Shown: positions 16,081-25,232 of the stretch, piece after piece | Layout: the number at the start of each line of letters is the position of its first letter | How positions within the stretch are numbered: position 1 is the first letter of the stretch | Source: CAZCGA01 sp964498075 | GTDB lineage: Bacteria; Desulfobacterota; Binatia; HRBIN30 | NCBI GenBank assembly: GCA_964498075.1 | Contig: CAZCGA010000021.1 | Location: 1-64,000 of the forward strand | Direction of reading: 5' to 3' | Length of the DNA: 64,000 nucleotides | Notes under the pieces: generated by a model | The model's input: only the letters and a program-made list of their open reading frames with translations | Told to the model about the DNA's origin: nothing | Databases searched by the model: none | Made by a program: the position numbers and the translations under genes

Positions 16081-16647
16081 ATGAATCCCGCCCGGCGCCG
16101 CGCCACGTACGCGGACTTGGTCGAGGTTCCGGACCATCTGGTGGCCGAGATTGTCGACGGCGATTTGTATACTGCGCCGCGGCCGGCATCACCGCACGCC
16201 ACGGCGGCGTCGAGCATCGCAGGCGATCTGAACGGCGCGTTTCATCGCCCCGCCGACGGCCCTGGACGACCGGGCGGTTGGTGGATTCTGGTTGAGCCCG
16301 AGCTGCATCTCGGTCCCGACGTCATCGTTCCGGACCTCGCCGGCTGGCGCCGCGCGCGCCTGCCGGCCCTGCTCGACGTTGCCTACTTCGAACTGGCACC
16401 CGACTGGGTGTGCGAGGTCGTGTCGCCTACAACGGGAGCGCTCGATCGCGGCCGTAAGATGCCCATCTACGCTCGCGAAGCCATCGGGCATCTGTGGTTG
16501 GTCGATCCCATCTCGCGCACGCTCGAGGTCTACAGCCTCGACCGCTCGCGTTGGGTGGTTGCGAGCACACACGGCGGGAAGGAGACGATTCGAGCCGAGC
16601 CATTCGCTGCCATCGATCTCGACATCGGCCGCTGGTGGCTCGACTAG
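16081..16647 (+). CDS. Uma2 family (DUF820) putative PD-(D/E)xK nuclease
   Basis: A 188-residue Uma2 protein. Family features are the N-terminal TYADLVEVPDHLVAEIVDGD, the nuclease core ILVEPELHLG...DVIVPDLAGWRR, PDWVCEVVSPTT and the KMPIYAREAIGHLWLVDP lysine helix, ending in a short beta-strand tail. The acidic residues in PDLAGW and CEVVSP plus the DRGRK lysine match the PD-(D/E)xK pattern. Uma2 genes are abundant, mobile and of unclear function in many bacteria. It lies next to a PIN remnant and a decayed aminotransferase, an accessory-looking context. Confidence 0.88.
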   Translation: MNPARRRATYADLVEVPDHLVAEIVDGDLYTAPRPASPHATAASSIAGDLNGAFHRPADGPGRPGGWWILVEPELHLGPDVIVPDLAGWRRARLPALLDVAYFELAPDWVCEVVSPTTGALDRGRKMPIYAREAIGHLWLVDPISRTLEVYSLDRSRWVVASTHGGKETIRAEPFAAIDLDIGRWWLD

Positions 16648-16701
16648 GTGCGTCCGGATGGAACGCGAGACCATCATCACCGACACGGCCGAACAGTTGG
16701 G

Positions 16702-17330
16702 GTGTCACGGCGACAATTCTTGCAAGTCATCGGCAGTACGGCGGCAGCCGTGGGCGTTGGTGCCTGTGCTCCCCTCCGGCCATATGCGGTCGCCACACCC
16801 CCGTCGGCGACGCCGCTCACAGTGCTCGCCTATAACGAGAATCCCTTCGGGATCTTTCCGGCGGCGCGCGACGCGATTGTAGCCGCCGCCGAGAAGGGTA
16901 ACCGCTACCCGAAGCAGACGGCGGACGAGCTGCGCGACGTCATCGCGCAGAGGCTCGACGTGGATGCGGAGATGGTCGTGCTCGGGAGCGGCTCGATCGA
17001 GCCGCTCAAGATTGCTTTATTGCACGCCGGGCCACGGACCAGTAGTGGCCGAGCCGACCTTCGAGGCCGTGGTCTCGTATGCGGCGCTCGATAGCATCGA
17101 GCCGATCAAGGTTCCGCTCACCAGCGATCATCGCGTCGACCTTGATCATATGCTCGCCGCTGCCAAAGGCGCCGGGCCCGGTGCCCCCGGTCATCGACGC
17201 CCTCAAGCAGCGCGGCTTTCTGGTCGGTCGACTGTTTCCGTCGATGCCCAACTCCCTGCGGGTCTCCCTGGGCACCGAGGAACAGATGACGCGCTTTCAA
17301 CCCGTGCTCGGCGAGGTGCTCGAGCTCTGA
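16702..17330 (+). pseudogene. Tat-exported class I/II aminotransferase (HisC-like), frameshifted and internally deleted
   Basis: A GTG at 16702 gives SRRQFLQVIGSTAAAVGVGAC, a twin-arginine signal, then PLTVLAYNENPFGIFPAARD and GNRYPKQTADELRDVIAQRL, the N-terminus of histidinol-phosphate-type aminotransferases. Near 17035 an extra C changes frame, and homology continues as GHGPVVAEPTFEAVVSYAAL in the next frame. Near 17175 it jumps again to VIDALKQRGFLVGRLFPSMP, then a C-terminal NSLRVSLGTEEQM. The PLP-lysine region between these blocks is absent. An ATG at 16658 is in another frame, hinting at one more shift. The gene cannot make an active enzyme. Confidence 0.8.
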
Positions 17331-17366
17331 TTGACTTTGCGCGCGCAGCGGGCGTATCGACTGGAC

Positions 17367-17951
17367 GTGGAGCGCGAGGTCATCATCACCGGCATGGGCG
17401 GCCAGGGCATTCAGCTCATGGCCAAGGTCATGGCGCAGGCAGCGAATCGCGCCGGCAAACAGGTCATGCTGTTCGGCATGTACCAGGGCATGATGCGCGG
17501 CGGGTCGAGTGAGTCGACCGTCGTCATCAGCGACGTGGAGATCCAGGCGCCGCCGATCATTCCCCACACCTGGAGCGTGTTGGCCATGCATCCGATGGCC
17601 TTGTCAGACATCGCAAGGAAGCTGCGGCCCGGTGGCGTGCTGTTCGTCAACTCTACGCTGGTCCACCGCGTGCCGCGCGACGATGTCGAGCGCATCGCCA
17701 TTCCCGCAACCAAGATGGCGGAAGCAGCCGGCAACATCATGGGCGCCGGGATGATCGCCCTCGGTGCCTTCTGCGCCGCGACCGGTCTCGTCGATCACGA
17801 TGCCCTCGTCACCGCGATGCGCGACTCGCTGCCCCCGCACCGCCAGCACCTCGCCGAGAAGAACGTGCAGCTGCTCGACCTGGGAGCCAACTTCATTCGC
17901 CGGGGTGGAGTGGAGCACTCAGGACTCAGCACGCAGCACCCAGCACTGTGA
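17367..17951 (+). CDS. korC: 2-oxoacid:ferredoxin oxidoreductase, gamma subunit
   Basis: About 194 residues from a GTG start giving MEREVIITGMGGQGIQLMAK, the gamma-subunit N-terminus with the GxGGQG motif. The middle has GMYQGMMRGGSSESTVVISD and the C-terminal part a helix ending LDLGANF. A TTG at 17331 is also in frame, but would add a tail not typical of the family, so GTG 17367 is preferred. It is the first gene of a tight gamma-ferredoxin-alpha-beta operon. The complex oxidatively decarboxylates 2-oxoglutarate (or a similar oxoacid) to the acyl-CoA with reduction of ferredoxin. Confidence 0.9.
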   Translation: MEREVIITGMGGQGIQLMAKVMAQAANRAGKQVMLFGMYQGMMRGGSSESTVVISDVEIQAPPIIPHTWSVLAMHPMALSDIARKLRPGGVLFVNSTLVHRVPRDDVERIAIPATKMAEAAGNIMGAGMIALGAFCAATGLVDHDALVTAMRDSLPPHRQHLAEKNVQLLDLGANFIRRGGVEHSGLSTQHPAL

Positions 17952-18154
17952 TGCAAGCCACCGTCACCATCGACATCGAGACCTGCAAGGGCTGCGTGCT
18001 GTGCATCCCCGTCTGCCCGCCGAAGGTGCTGGAGATGTCGACCGCGGTGAACGGCAAGGGTTACCGCTACCCGATCCTGCACGACGGCTGCACCGGATGC
18101 GAGCTGTGCGGTAAGATCTGCCCCGACTTCTGCTTCGAGGTCTACCGTGAGTGA
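17951..18154 (+). CDS. korD: 2-oxoacid:ferredoxin oxidoreductase, ferredoxin-like delta subunit
   Basis: A 67-residue protein with two [4Fe-4S] motifs, CKGCVLCIPVCP and CTGCELCGKICP, with an additional cysteine just after the second. It is the electron-transfer subunit of the oxidoreductase. The ATG at 17951 overlaps the preceding TGA (TGATG); a GTG one codon earlier is possible but less likely. Its own end overlaps the alpha-subunit start at 18147. Confidence 0.92.
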   Translation: MQATVTIDIETCKGCVLCIPVCPPKVLEMSTAVNGKGYRYPILHDGCTGCELCGKICPDFCFEVYRE

Positions 18155-19250
18155 AGGGGTAATCAGGGGTCAGGGATCGGGGACCCGGGTGCTGATGGAA
18201 GGCTCGCAGGCTCTCGCCGAAGCCGCGATCCAAGCGGGCTGCCGCTTCTACGCCGGTTACCCGATCACGCCGTCGACGGAGATCCTGGAGTACATGTCGG
18301 TGCGCCTGCCGCAGGTGGGCGGCGTGTGCATGAACGCCGAAAGCGAGATCGAGGCCATCGGCATGGTGTGGGGCGCGGCCGGTTGCGGCGTCCGCGCCAT
18401 GACCGCATCGACGGGGCAGGGCATCAGCTTGATGCAGGAGAGCTTCGCCGAGCTGGCCAACGCGCAGATCCCCGTCGTCGTCGTCAACATGTGCCGCGGC
18501 CAGGGCGACTATTTCCAATCGACGCGCGGCGGCGGCCACGGCGACTACCGCCACATCGTGCTCTCGCCGTCGTCGGCACAGGAAGCTGCCGACCTGACGA
18601 TGCAGGCCTTCTACCTCGCCGAGAAGTGGCGCAACCCGGTGATGATCATGGGCGACTTCCTGCTCTCTCATACTTCCGAGCTGGTGGAGTTCGGCACCTT
18701 CAACGAAGCTGGCTTGCCGCCGAAGACGTGGGCGACGACCGGGGCGCAGGGCCGCAAGGCGATCACGCTCAGCCCGCTCGGACCGTCGGAGAAGTTGTCG
18801 ACCAACGTCGCCGCAGCGCTCGCCAACGTCATCGGCAAGCACCCGGACATCAAGAAGGAAGAGGTGCGCGCCGATACCGGCTTTCTGGACGACGCCGACC
18901 TGGTCGTGGTGGCCTTCGGCTTCCCCGGCCGTTTCGTGAAGTACGCCGTGCGTATGGCGCGCGAGCAAGGGCTGAAGGTCGGCTACATCCGACCGATTAG
19001 CTTGTGGCCGTTTCCGTCCGATGTGGTGGCACAGGCGGCAGAGCATGCCAAGACGATCGCCGTCTTCGAGCTGAGCTCGGGGCAGATGATCGAAGACGTT
19101 CAGCTCGCCGTCCTCGGGCGCGCGCCGGTGGTGGCCATCGGCGGCATCAGCCACGACCATTCCGGCTTCGGCGTGGGACCGATCCTCAACGTCGAGTACA
19201 TCCTACAGCGGATCCACGATGTCTATCCGCGAAAGGCGATGACTGCATGA
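18147..19250 (+). CDS. korA: 2-oxoacid:ferredoxin oxidoreductase, alpha subunit
   Basis: A 367-residue alpha subunit. It carries QAGCRFYAGYPITPSTEILE, the hallmark of KorA/PorA pyrimidine-binding domains, ESEIEAIGMVWGAAGCGVRA, the TASTGQGISLMQE block, and a C-terminal transketolase-like segment with GYIRPISLWPFPSD. Substrate preference is probably 2-oxoglutarate because no separate domain III/CoA pieces of pyruvate enzymes are seen; this remains inference. The GTG start overlaps korD, and the last bases overlap korB (ATGA). Confidence 0.93.
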   Translation: MSEGVIRGQGSGTRVLMEGSQALAEAAIQAGCRFYAGYPITPSTEILEYMSVRLPQVGGVCMNAESEIEAIGMVWGAAGCGVRAMTASTGQGISLMQESFAELANAQIPVVVVNMCRGQGDYFQSTRGGGHGDYRHIVLSPSSAQEAADLTMQAFYLAEKWRNPVMIMGDFLLSHTSELVEFGTFNEAGLPPKTWATTGAQGRKAITLSPLGPSEKLSTNVAAALANVIGKHPDIKKEEVRADTGFLDDADLVVVAFGFPGRFVKYAVRMAREQGLKVGYIRPISLWPFPSDVVAQAAEHAKTIAVFELSSGQMIEDVQLAVLGRAPVVAIGGISHDHSGFGVGPILNVEYILQRIHDVYPRKAMTA

Positions 19251-20014
19251 GTCAAGAGGCTTCGCCAACTCACGAGTCACTCCGAAAGGTTTTCGACAAG
19301 CCCGAGCTGCTGCTGACCACGCAGCACTCGCTCTGTCCCGGCTGCGGCGAGCCGACGGCCTTGCGGACGGTCCTCGAGCTGATCCAGGAGATGGAGCTGC
19401 GCGACCGGACGATCTGCGTGTGCGGCATCGGCTGCTACACTGCGTTCCCCGGCATCATTGATATCGACGTCCAGCAGGCGCTGCACGGGCGCGCCCCGTC
19501 GGTGGCCACCGGCGTGAAGCGCGTGCTGCCCGACCGCTTCGTGTTCACCCTGCAGGGCGACGGCGACATGGTGTCCGAAGGCCTGCAGGAGGTCATCCAC
19601 ACCGCAGCCCGCGGCGAGAAGGTCACCGCGGTGCTGCTCAACAACGGCGTCTTCGGCGAGACCGGGGGGCACATGACCGCGACGAGCGTGCTCGGCCAAC
19701 ACACCAAGACCAGCGTCGGCGGCCGCGACGTCGAGCGGCACGGCCATCCGATCAAGATCAGCGAGCTGATTGCCCAGCTCGACGGCGTCGCCTACGTCGC
19801 CCGCGGCGCCATGCACACCCCCGCGGCGATCAAGTGGACCAAGCAGTGCCTGCGCGACGCCTTCCAGTCGCAGCTCGACGGCAAAGGCTTCTCCCTCGTC
19901 GAGATCCTCACCATGTGCCCCACCGACTGGTTCGTTCCGCCGGAAGCCGGGCCGGACTGGCTGGACGAGAATCTGAAGTCGACCTACCCGCTACGGGTGA
20001 TCAAGGGTCCGTAG
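19247..20014 (+). CDS. korB: 2-oxoacid:ferredoxin oxidoreductase, beta subunit (TPP-binding)
   Basis: A 255-residue beta subunit. It starts with an ATG overlapping the alpha stop. CPGCGEPTALRTVLE near residue 30 provides cluster/TPP contacts, and CGIGCYTAFPG, ALHGRAPSVATGVKR and the TPP motif FTLQGDGDMVSEGLQE with NNGVFGETGGHM are all characteristic. The operon is complete with four subunits and ends 48 bases before the convergent pepN stop. Confidence 0.94.
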   Translation: MSQEASPTHESLRKVFDKPELLLTTQHSLCPGCGEPTALRTVLELIQEMELRDRTICVCGIGCYTAFPGIIDIDVQQALHGRAPSVATGVKRVLPDRFVFTLQGDGDMVSEGLQEVIHTAARGEKVTAVLLNNGVFGETGGHMTATSVLGQHTKTSVGGRDVERHGHPIKISELIAQLDGVAYVARGAMHTPAAIKWTKQCLRDAFQSQLDGKGFSLVEILTMCPTDWFVPPEAGPDWLDENLKSTYPLRVIKGP

Positions 20015-20062
20015 CCGGGAGCCGCATCCCTTCAGCGCCTTGACGGACGCGGTGAGCCTGAC

Positions 20063-22627
20063 TTACGTCCGCTGCCTCAGCGCCGCAGCCAGCGCCGGCT
20101 GCAGGCGTGCGACGGCGGCGGCGTCGATGGCCAACTGCTCGGTGACCTGAGCGACCGTTTCGCGCGTCTCGTCGGTGATCCGCTCGCGCAGGAAGTCGCG
20201 CACCTCCGAGGCCACCGGCTGCAGCGTGAGCTGCGCCAGGGCGCGGATGAGTCCTTGCAACAGCATCGGGTCCATCAGCTTCACCAGCTCCTCCCAGCGC
20301 TCGCGGACGAAGGCCCACGCAGTGAGACGCGAGGCGCGCCGGCCGAGCAACCCGGCCAACAGGGAGGTGCGGTCCTGCGCACGCACCTCAGCGCCGAAGG
20401 CGAGATCGAGCGTCCGCTGGATCAGCTCCGGCACCTCGAACGCCGCCAGCGCCAGCAGGAAACGCTGCTCTTCCTCCGGATCGCTCGCCGCGCCGCGCTT
20501 GCGCTCGAGATAGCGATCGTACAGCCCGGCATCGCCGTCACGCGCCGAGATGCCGGCCACCACCGAAGCGAGATTCGGATCGAGTGAGGCGCGATCGTTG
20601 AAGTACTGCTCGAGCCGAGCGCGAGCATCGGCGCGCACGGACGCGGAGCGCGCCACACCGCCGAGGGCACCGATGACCGCCGCGCGTTTCAGCCGCTCAT
20701 CCACCGTCTCGCCCGGACGCGGATCCCACCCCAGGGCGTCGAACTGCGGCCGATAGTAGTCTGCGACGAAACGCTCGAAACGCGCCCGCCCGTCGTCATC
20801 GACCACGTGCAGGCTCAGCCATCCGAGCTGCTCGGCCAGCACGGACACAACGGCGCGATCGGTTTCCTGCCGATAGCCGTCGAGCAGCGTGAGGAACTGC
20901 TCGATCGACACCGCGCCCGGCTTCAGCAGCGCCCACTGATTGTCCGCCAGCATCAGCCGTTCGTGCGGCGCCAGCGCCTCCTGTATGACATCGACCAACG
21001 CGCGCAGCGACGCGTTATCCATCGTGAAGCGGTAGAAGCCCGTCGCGCCGCCGTTGGGGAAGTACCAGCGTGCACCCGGCAACGTCACCCTCGTCTGATC
21101 GTCCGAAAACAGCACGCGCTGCTCGGTGACGCCACCGCTGCCACCGAACTTGATCACCATCGGTACCGGCCAACGCTGCACGTCTCCGTCCTGCGCCGCG
21201 GTGGGGTTGGCAAAGAACCGCTGCTGGTGCAGGCGCAGCCGCAGGTCGTCGCGGACCCGTCGCCCGGCCGTCTCCACCAGCGGATGGCCGGGCTCCTTGA
21301 TCCAAGCGTTGGCGATCGTCGCCACGTCGCGTCCCGATGCGACGCTCAGCTCGCGCCAGAAATCGTCCGCCGTTGCGTTGGCCTCGCAGTAACGTCGCAG
21401 GTAGCTCTGCACCCCGGTACGGAAGGCGTCCGCGCCGAGGAAGCCTTCGATCATGCGCACGACGCCGGCGCCCTTCCAGTACGTGATGACGTCGAAGCGC
21501 TCGGTCGCTTGCTTGGCGTTCTTCACCTCGAAGGAGATCGGATGCGTCGACACCAGCGCATCGAGCGCGAACGGCCGCGCCAGCGTCGCCACGAAGTCGC
21601 GCCACATGCCCCACTCCGGCATGAGATCGGCCACGACCTTGTAGCCGACGAAGGTGGCGAACGACTCGTTGAGCCACAGATCGTTCCACCACGCCATGGT
21701 CACCAGATCGCCCCACCACATGTGCGTCAGCTCGTGGGCCGCGGTGTAGAAGATCGCCTTCAGCGCGTGCGTCGAGGAGCGCTCGGCGTCGGCAGCAATC
21801 GCCGTGAGCCGATACGTGATGGCGCCAGGATTCTCCATCGCGCCGGCCTCGAAGTCCGGCACGCCGATGGCGTCGACCTTGGTATACGGGTACGGAATGC
21901 CGGTGTACTCCTCCAGGTAGGCGAGCGAGCGCACGTGCGCGTCGCGCGCGTAAAGGCCTTTGTCGGCCAGACCGCGCGGTAGCACGACGCGCACGGGCAC
22001 GCCGCTCGGCGTCTTCGCCTCGGGTGTCGCCTCGAACGGGCCGATGCAGTAGGCGACCAGGTACGAAGAGATCGGCGGCGTCTCCGCAAAACGGATCTCG
22101 CTGCGACCGTCGGCGAGCGTGCGCACCTCCTGTTGCGGTCCGTTCGAGACGGCTGTGACCCCAGCGGGCACCACCAGAGTCAACGTGAAGCGGGCCTTGA
22201 ACTCCGGCTCGTCGAAGCAGGGGAAGGCGCGCCGCGCGTCGGCCGCCTCGAACTGCGTCGCCGCGTAGCGCGCACCGTCCTTCTCCGAACGGTAGAAGCC
22301 CCGGAGCCGCGCCAGGATCTCTCCACCGAAGTTGATCGTCAACGTTGCCGTCCCCTGGGGCAGCGGCTCGGGGAATCGCAACGTCGCCGTCTCGGCCTCG
22401 GCGTTGAAGGTCACCGTCGCCGCTTGTGTCCGGCCGGCGGACACGGCGTCGACCGAGCGGATGTCGAACCCCACCGCGTGCAGTACGACCTCCGGCGTCG
22501 CGCGCTGCAGGCGCAGCTCGATCCGCTCCGTGGCGTCGAAGCGCCAGCCGTCGAGGTTCACTTCGATGCGCAGATCGTAGCGCGTCGGTCGGATGTCCTT
22601 CGGCAGGCGAAAATCGCGATCACTCAT
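20063..22627 (-). CDS. pepN: M1 family aminopeptidase (PepN-like)
   Basis: An 854-residue zinc aminopeptidase. Residues 1-190 are the saddle domain, the exopeptidase motif GAMEN is at 262-266, and the zinc site HELTH at 298-302 with distal E321 (NESFA). WWGDLVTMAWWNDLWLNESF is typical of the tricorn-factor/ERAP1 branch. A long C-terminal helical ERAP1-like domain completes the protein. The start MSDRDFRLPKD is preferred because AAAGGGAG lies upstream; a longer frame beyond it has no homology. It acts in the cytoplasm, removing N-terminal residues from peptides. Confidence 0.95.
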   Translation of the reverse strand: MSDRDFRLPKDIRPTRYDLRIEVNLDGWRFDATERIELRLQRATPEVVLHAVGFDIRSVDAVSAGRTQAATVTFNAEAETATLRFPEPLPQGTATLTINFGGEILARLRGFYRSEKDGARYAATQFEAADARRAFPCFDEPEFKARFTLTLVVPAGVTAVSNGPQQEVRTLADGRSEIRFAETPPISSYLVAYCIGPFEATPEAKTPSGVPVRVVLPRGLADKGLYARDAHVRSLAYLEEYTGIPYPYTKVDAIGVPDFEAGAMENPGAITYRLTAIAADAERSSTHALKAIFYTAAHELTHMWWGDLVTMAWWNDLWLNESFATFVGYKVVADLMPEWGMWRDFVATLARPFALDALVSTHPISFEVKNAKQATERFDVITYWKGAGVVRMIEGFLGADAFRTGVQSYLRRYCEANATADDFWRELSVASGRDVATIANAWIKEPGHPLVETAGRRVRDDLRLRLHQQRFFANPTAAQDGDVQRWPVPMVIKFGGSGGVTEQRVLFSDDQTRVTLPGARWYFPNGGATGFYRFTMDNASLRALVDVIQEALAPHERLMLADNQWALLKPGAVSIEQFLTLLDGYRQETDRAVVSVLAEQLGWLSLHVVDDDGRARFERFVADYYRPQFDALGWDPRPGETVDERLKRAAVIGALGGVARSASVRADARARLEQYFNDRASLDPNLASVVAGISARDGDAGLYDRYLERKRGAASDPEEEQRFLLALAAFEVPELIQRTLDLAFGAEVRAQDRTSLLAGLLGRRASRLTAWAFVRERWEELVKLMDPMLLQGLIRALAQLTLQPVASEVRDFLRERITDETRETVAQVTEQLAIDAAAVARLQPALAAALRQRT

Positions 22628-22760
22628 GGCCACTCCCTTTACCGGAGTAGCGCGGTCAGCGGAAGCGGGACTGCATCCCGTCGATCCGACCGCTCCCGAC
22701 TTGCATGCCGCTTGAATTGTGGTCATAAGAATCTGGTCACTCGATGCTGGGAGGAACGGA

Positions 22761-23063
22761 ATGGCACGACGGCGTGAGGTATCCCAACGAACGGTCCGGG
22801 CTACCGTGGAGCGAGCCGGCGACGACGGCGTGGCACTGACTGTCCCCGCCGCGCAGTTCAAGGCGCACTGCCTGTCGCTGCTGGAGCGCGTACGCCAGAG
22901 CCGCCGGCCGATCATCGTGACCAAGCATGGCAGGCCGGTCGCGCAGGTGGTCCCGTTCCGCGCGCCGCGGCGCTCCATCGTTGGCTTTTCCAAAGGGACC
23001 GTGAAGATCCTGGACGACATCGTCGCATCGAGCGGCGAACGCTGGGACGTCGATGCCGACTGA
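22761..23063 (+). CDS. Phd/YefM-type antitoxin
   Basis: A 100-residue protein with the Phd/YefM core GVALTVPAAQFKAHCLSLLE and RRPIIVTKHGRPVAQVVPFR, plus a C-terminal toxin-binding tail. An extra ~20-residue basic N-terminus (MARRREVSQRTV) precedes the fold. GGGAGG lies six bases before the ATG. Its 3' end overlaps the PIN toxin by 11 bases, the standard arrangement for autoregulated type II modules. Confidence 0.88.
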   Translation: MARRREVSQRTVRATVERAGDDGVALTVPAAQFKAHCLSLLERVRQSRRPIIVTKHGRPVAQVVPFRAPRRSIVGFSKGTVKILDDIVASSGERWDVDAD

Positions 23064-23490
23064 GCCCGCTGGAATCCTCCTGCTCGACACTCACGTCTGG
23101 ATCTGGCTCGTCGAGGGCGCCACGACTCAACTCGGCCGAACGGCGCTACGGCGCCTGCAGCGCGCCAGCGCCGGCGGACGGCTCCGCGTGTCCGTCATCT
23201 CGGTTTGGGAGGTCGCGATGCTCCACAGCAAGGGACGGATCCGCTGCCTGCCGACGGTCGATGAATGGGTCCACCAGAATGTCCGTGCTCCCGGGCTGCA
23301 GCTCAGCGACCTCACACCGCAGATCGCGATTGATAGCAGTCGTCTGCCGAACCTGCCGCATGGAGATCCAGCCGACCGGATCATCGTCGCGACCGCGCAT
23401 CGCCTGCAGGCGACCCTGGTCACACGCGACCGAGAAATGCTGCGCTACGCTCGGGCCGGCCAGCTCACTGCCCTCGATGCCGCTCGCTGA
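23053..23490 (+). CDS. VapC-type PIN-domain toxin
   Basis: A 145-residue PIN ribonuclease. It has ILLLDTHVWIWLVEG with the first catalytic aspartate, RLRVSVISVWEVAML with the glutamate, and LPHGDPADRIIVATAH with two more acidic residues. Strand LVTRDREMLRYA closes the site. Overlap with the upstream Phd-like antitoxin supports a type II toxin-antitoxin pair of the Phd/PIN subgroup (often labelled VapBC). Confidence 0.9.
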   Translation: MPTEPAGILLLDTHVWIWLVEGATTQLGRTALRRLQRASAGGRLRVSVISVWEVAMLHSKGRIRCLPTVDEWVHQNVRAPGLQLSDLTPQIAIDSSRLPNLPHGDPADRIIVATAHRLQATLVTRDREMLRYARAGQLTALDAAR

Positions 23491-23585
23491 GCGGCAGTTG
23501 AGGTTCTTCTGGCGTCGCACTTCAAGAGATGTCTGCGGGCGGGGGAGGAAGGTGAGTCGCACTGGTTCATGTCGCCCACTCACCT

Positions 23586-24026
23586 CTAAGAGAACCGTCC
23601 CTTGGCGTGGCCGAGCGCGTGAGCGCTCAGCGAACCAACGAAATTCTCGAAGCTCAGTTCCGACGAAGGCTCGCGGTACCGGCCACGCAAACCACCCTCT
23701 CTGTCCGAGACGATCAAGCAGGCAGCGGTGTAGAGCCGCTCTCTCACGAGCTTGGTGCAGAGAATCTCGTACCGCTCAATGTACGAAGCCTGCCGAAACT
23801 CCTCGAAGACCGGGAAGTGTGGCGACCGCGGCTTCAGTATGAACTTGCCCAAAGTTTCCCTCTCTTGCGATTTGTGGCAAATGAAACGTGAGAGGCGTTC
23901 GAAATCTTGAGGATAGAGGAAGGGAACCACCGCGCGGTACGTCGAAACCACCCGCGCCCACTGAGGGTCGTGGGGCTCTTCGCTGGCGTAGGTGGCATTG
24001 AACTCGGGCTCAAGAAGGCCGGGCAC
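23586..24026 (-). pseudogene. Probable restriction endonuclease C-terminal fragment
   Basis: A 146-residue minus-strand frame whose text is protein-like throughout: VPFLYPQDFERLSRFICHKS, then ETLGKFILKPRSPHFPVFEE, SYIERYEILCTKLVRERLYT and AACLIVSDREGGLRGRYREP. This resembles the C-terminal half of some type II restriction enzymes (PaeR7I-like annotations), but I cannot assign the family firmly. Such enzymes are ~230-250 residues, and no N-terminal half is found upstream. The upstream region is instead the 5' end of a C5 methyltransferase read on the opposite strand, overlapping by up to 120 bases. It may be a truncated enzyme, or a small real gene. Confidence 0.5.
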
Positions 24027-25064
24027 ACTACCACTCTCCTATGCGAAGCGGATGCAGCTGCGCGGGCGGTTCTCAAGAAACGGTTTCCACACGTCCCGCT
24101 CCACGAGGACGTTCGCGACTTAAGTGAACTGCCTGAAGGTACGGACTTGGTGACCGCGGGTTTCCCTTGCCAAGACCTGAGCCTGGCAGGCAAGACCGCA
24201 GGGATCAACGGCAGTAAGTCTGGTGTCGTCGCACACGTCTTCCGTTTGCTCGAACAGCGGCCTGTCTCCTGGGTCTTACTGGAAAATGTGCCGTTTATGC
24301 TCCAACTCAATGCCGGTCGCGCAATGAAGTACGTGACCGAGCACTTAGAGGACCTCGGTTATCGCTGGGCGTACCGCGTCGTGGACTCACGTGCGTTCGG
24401 TGTTCCACACCGAAGGGCCCGCGTATTCCTTCTGGCCGCGCTCGGCGCTGATCCGCGGCGAGTCCTCCTCGCTGATGATGCGGGAGTACTCAACGGCGCG
24501 TCGAGAGTTGCGGCTGCCTGTGGCTTCTACTGGACCGAGGGCAACAACGGGCTCGGCTGGGCGGTGGACGCAATCCCGCCGCTCAAGGGAGGGTCACTGT
24601 TCGGTATACCTGCTCCGCCCGCTATCGTGATGCCGAGCGGCGAAATCATTCAGCCGGACATCCGAGATGCCGAGAGGCTACAGGGGTTTCGAGCAGACTG
24701 GACGAAGCCGGCTGAGGATGAGGCGAATCGCAGGGCTGCCCGGTGGAGACTCATTGGTAACGCGGTGACCGTCCAAGTTGCGCGCTGGATTGGTCGCCGC
24801 TTGCTCCGCCCGGGCGTGTACGAAGAGCGAGGCGATCGTAGAATTCCACAGGGGGCTTCCTGGCCGCCAGCAGCTTGGGATCTCGGCGATGGAAGGTTCG
24901 TCGCAGAAGTATCTGCTTGGCCCGTGCGTCGCCAGTCAACGCCGCTTGCCGACTTCTTGCGTTACTCAGGGAGGCCTCTCTCCGAGCGGGCAACAGCCGG
25001 CTTCCTTTCTCGGTTGCGGAGGTCGCCAAGTTGCCCGATGAGTCGGTCCGTGCTCGCAGAGTAG
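23907..25064 (+). CDS. DNA cytosine-5 methyltransferase
   Basis: A 385-residue C5 methyltransferase with motif I VVGLFAGVGGIELG (21-34), motif IV GFPCQDLSLAG with catalytic Cys88, motif VI LLENVPF (124-130), motif VIII SRAFGVPHRRARVFL, and motifs IX-X RLQGF and GNAVTVQVARWIG. Between VIII and IX is the target recognition region. The ATG at 23907 is used here; a GTG at 23970 just before motif I is an alternative that would cut the overlap with the antisense nuclease frame. It is probably the modification half of a restriction-modification system next to a toxin-antitoxin pair. Confidence 0.9.
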   Translation: MRIEEGNHRAVRRNHPRPLRVVGLFAGVGGIELGLKKAGHTTTLLCEADAAARAVLKKRFPHVPLHEDVRDLSELPEGTDLVTAGFPCQDLSLAGKTAGINGSKSGVVAHVFRLLEQRPVSWVLLENVPFMLQLNAGRAMKYVTEHLEDLGYRWAYRVVDSRAFGVPHRRARVFLLAALGADPRRVLLADDAGVLNGASRVAAACGFYWTEGNNGLGWAVDAIPPLKGGSLFGIPAPPAIVMPSGEIIQPDIRDAERLQGFRADWTKPAEDEANRRAARWRLIGNAVTVQVARWIGRRLLRPGVYEERGDRRIPQGASWPPAAWDLGDGRFVAEVSAWPVRRQSTPLADFLRYSGRPLSERATAGFLSRLRRSPSCPMSRSVLAE

Positions 25065-25232
25065 GAGCGAGATTCTTCGCGGACGACAGGGATGGGCACG
25101 CTCTTTTCGGAAGCGTATGAACGCCCTCGCTTCACGGTCGCTTTGCGCGCCACCACCTTCACCGCCGCTGCTCCATTGCCGCCTCCACATACCACAGGAG
25201 CACGGCCAGGAGCGATGCTCTCGTCAAGCTTC

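Noticed and set aside
16702..17330. Recoding (programmed frameshift or Sec) in the aminotransferase
   Set aside because: No slippery site or SECIS-like hairpin was found, and the catalytic centre is physically missing, so it is decay.
20807..21982. Plus-strand open frame over pepN
   Set aside because: It is antisense to the aminopeptidase, whose zinc and GAMEN motifs are intact in the minus frame.
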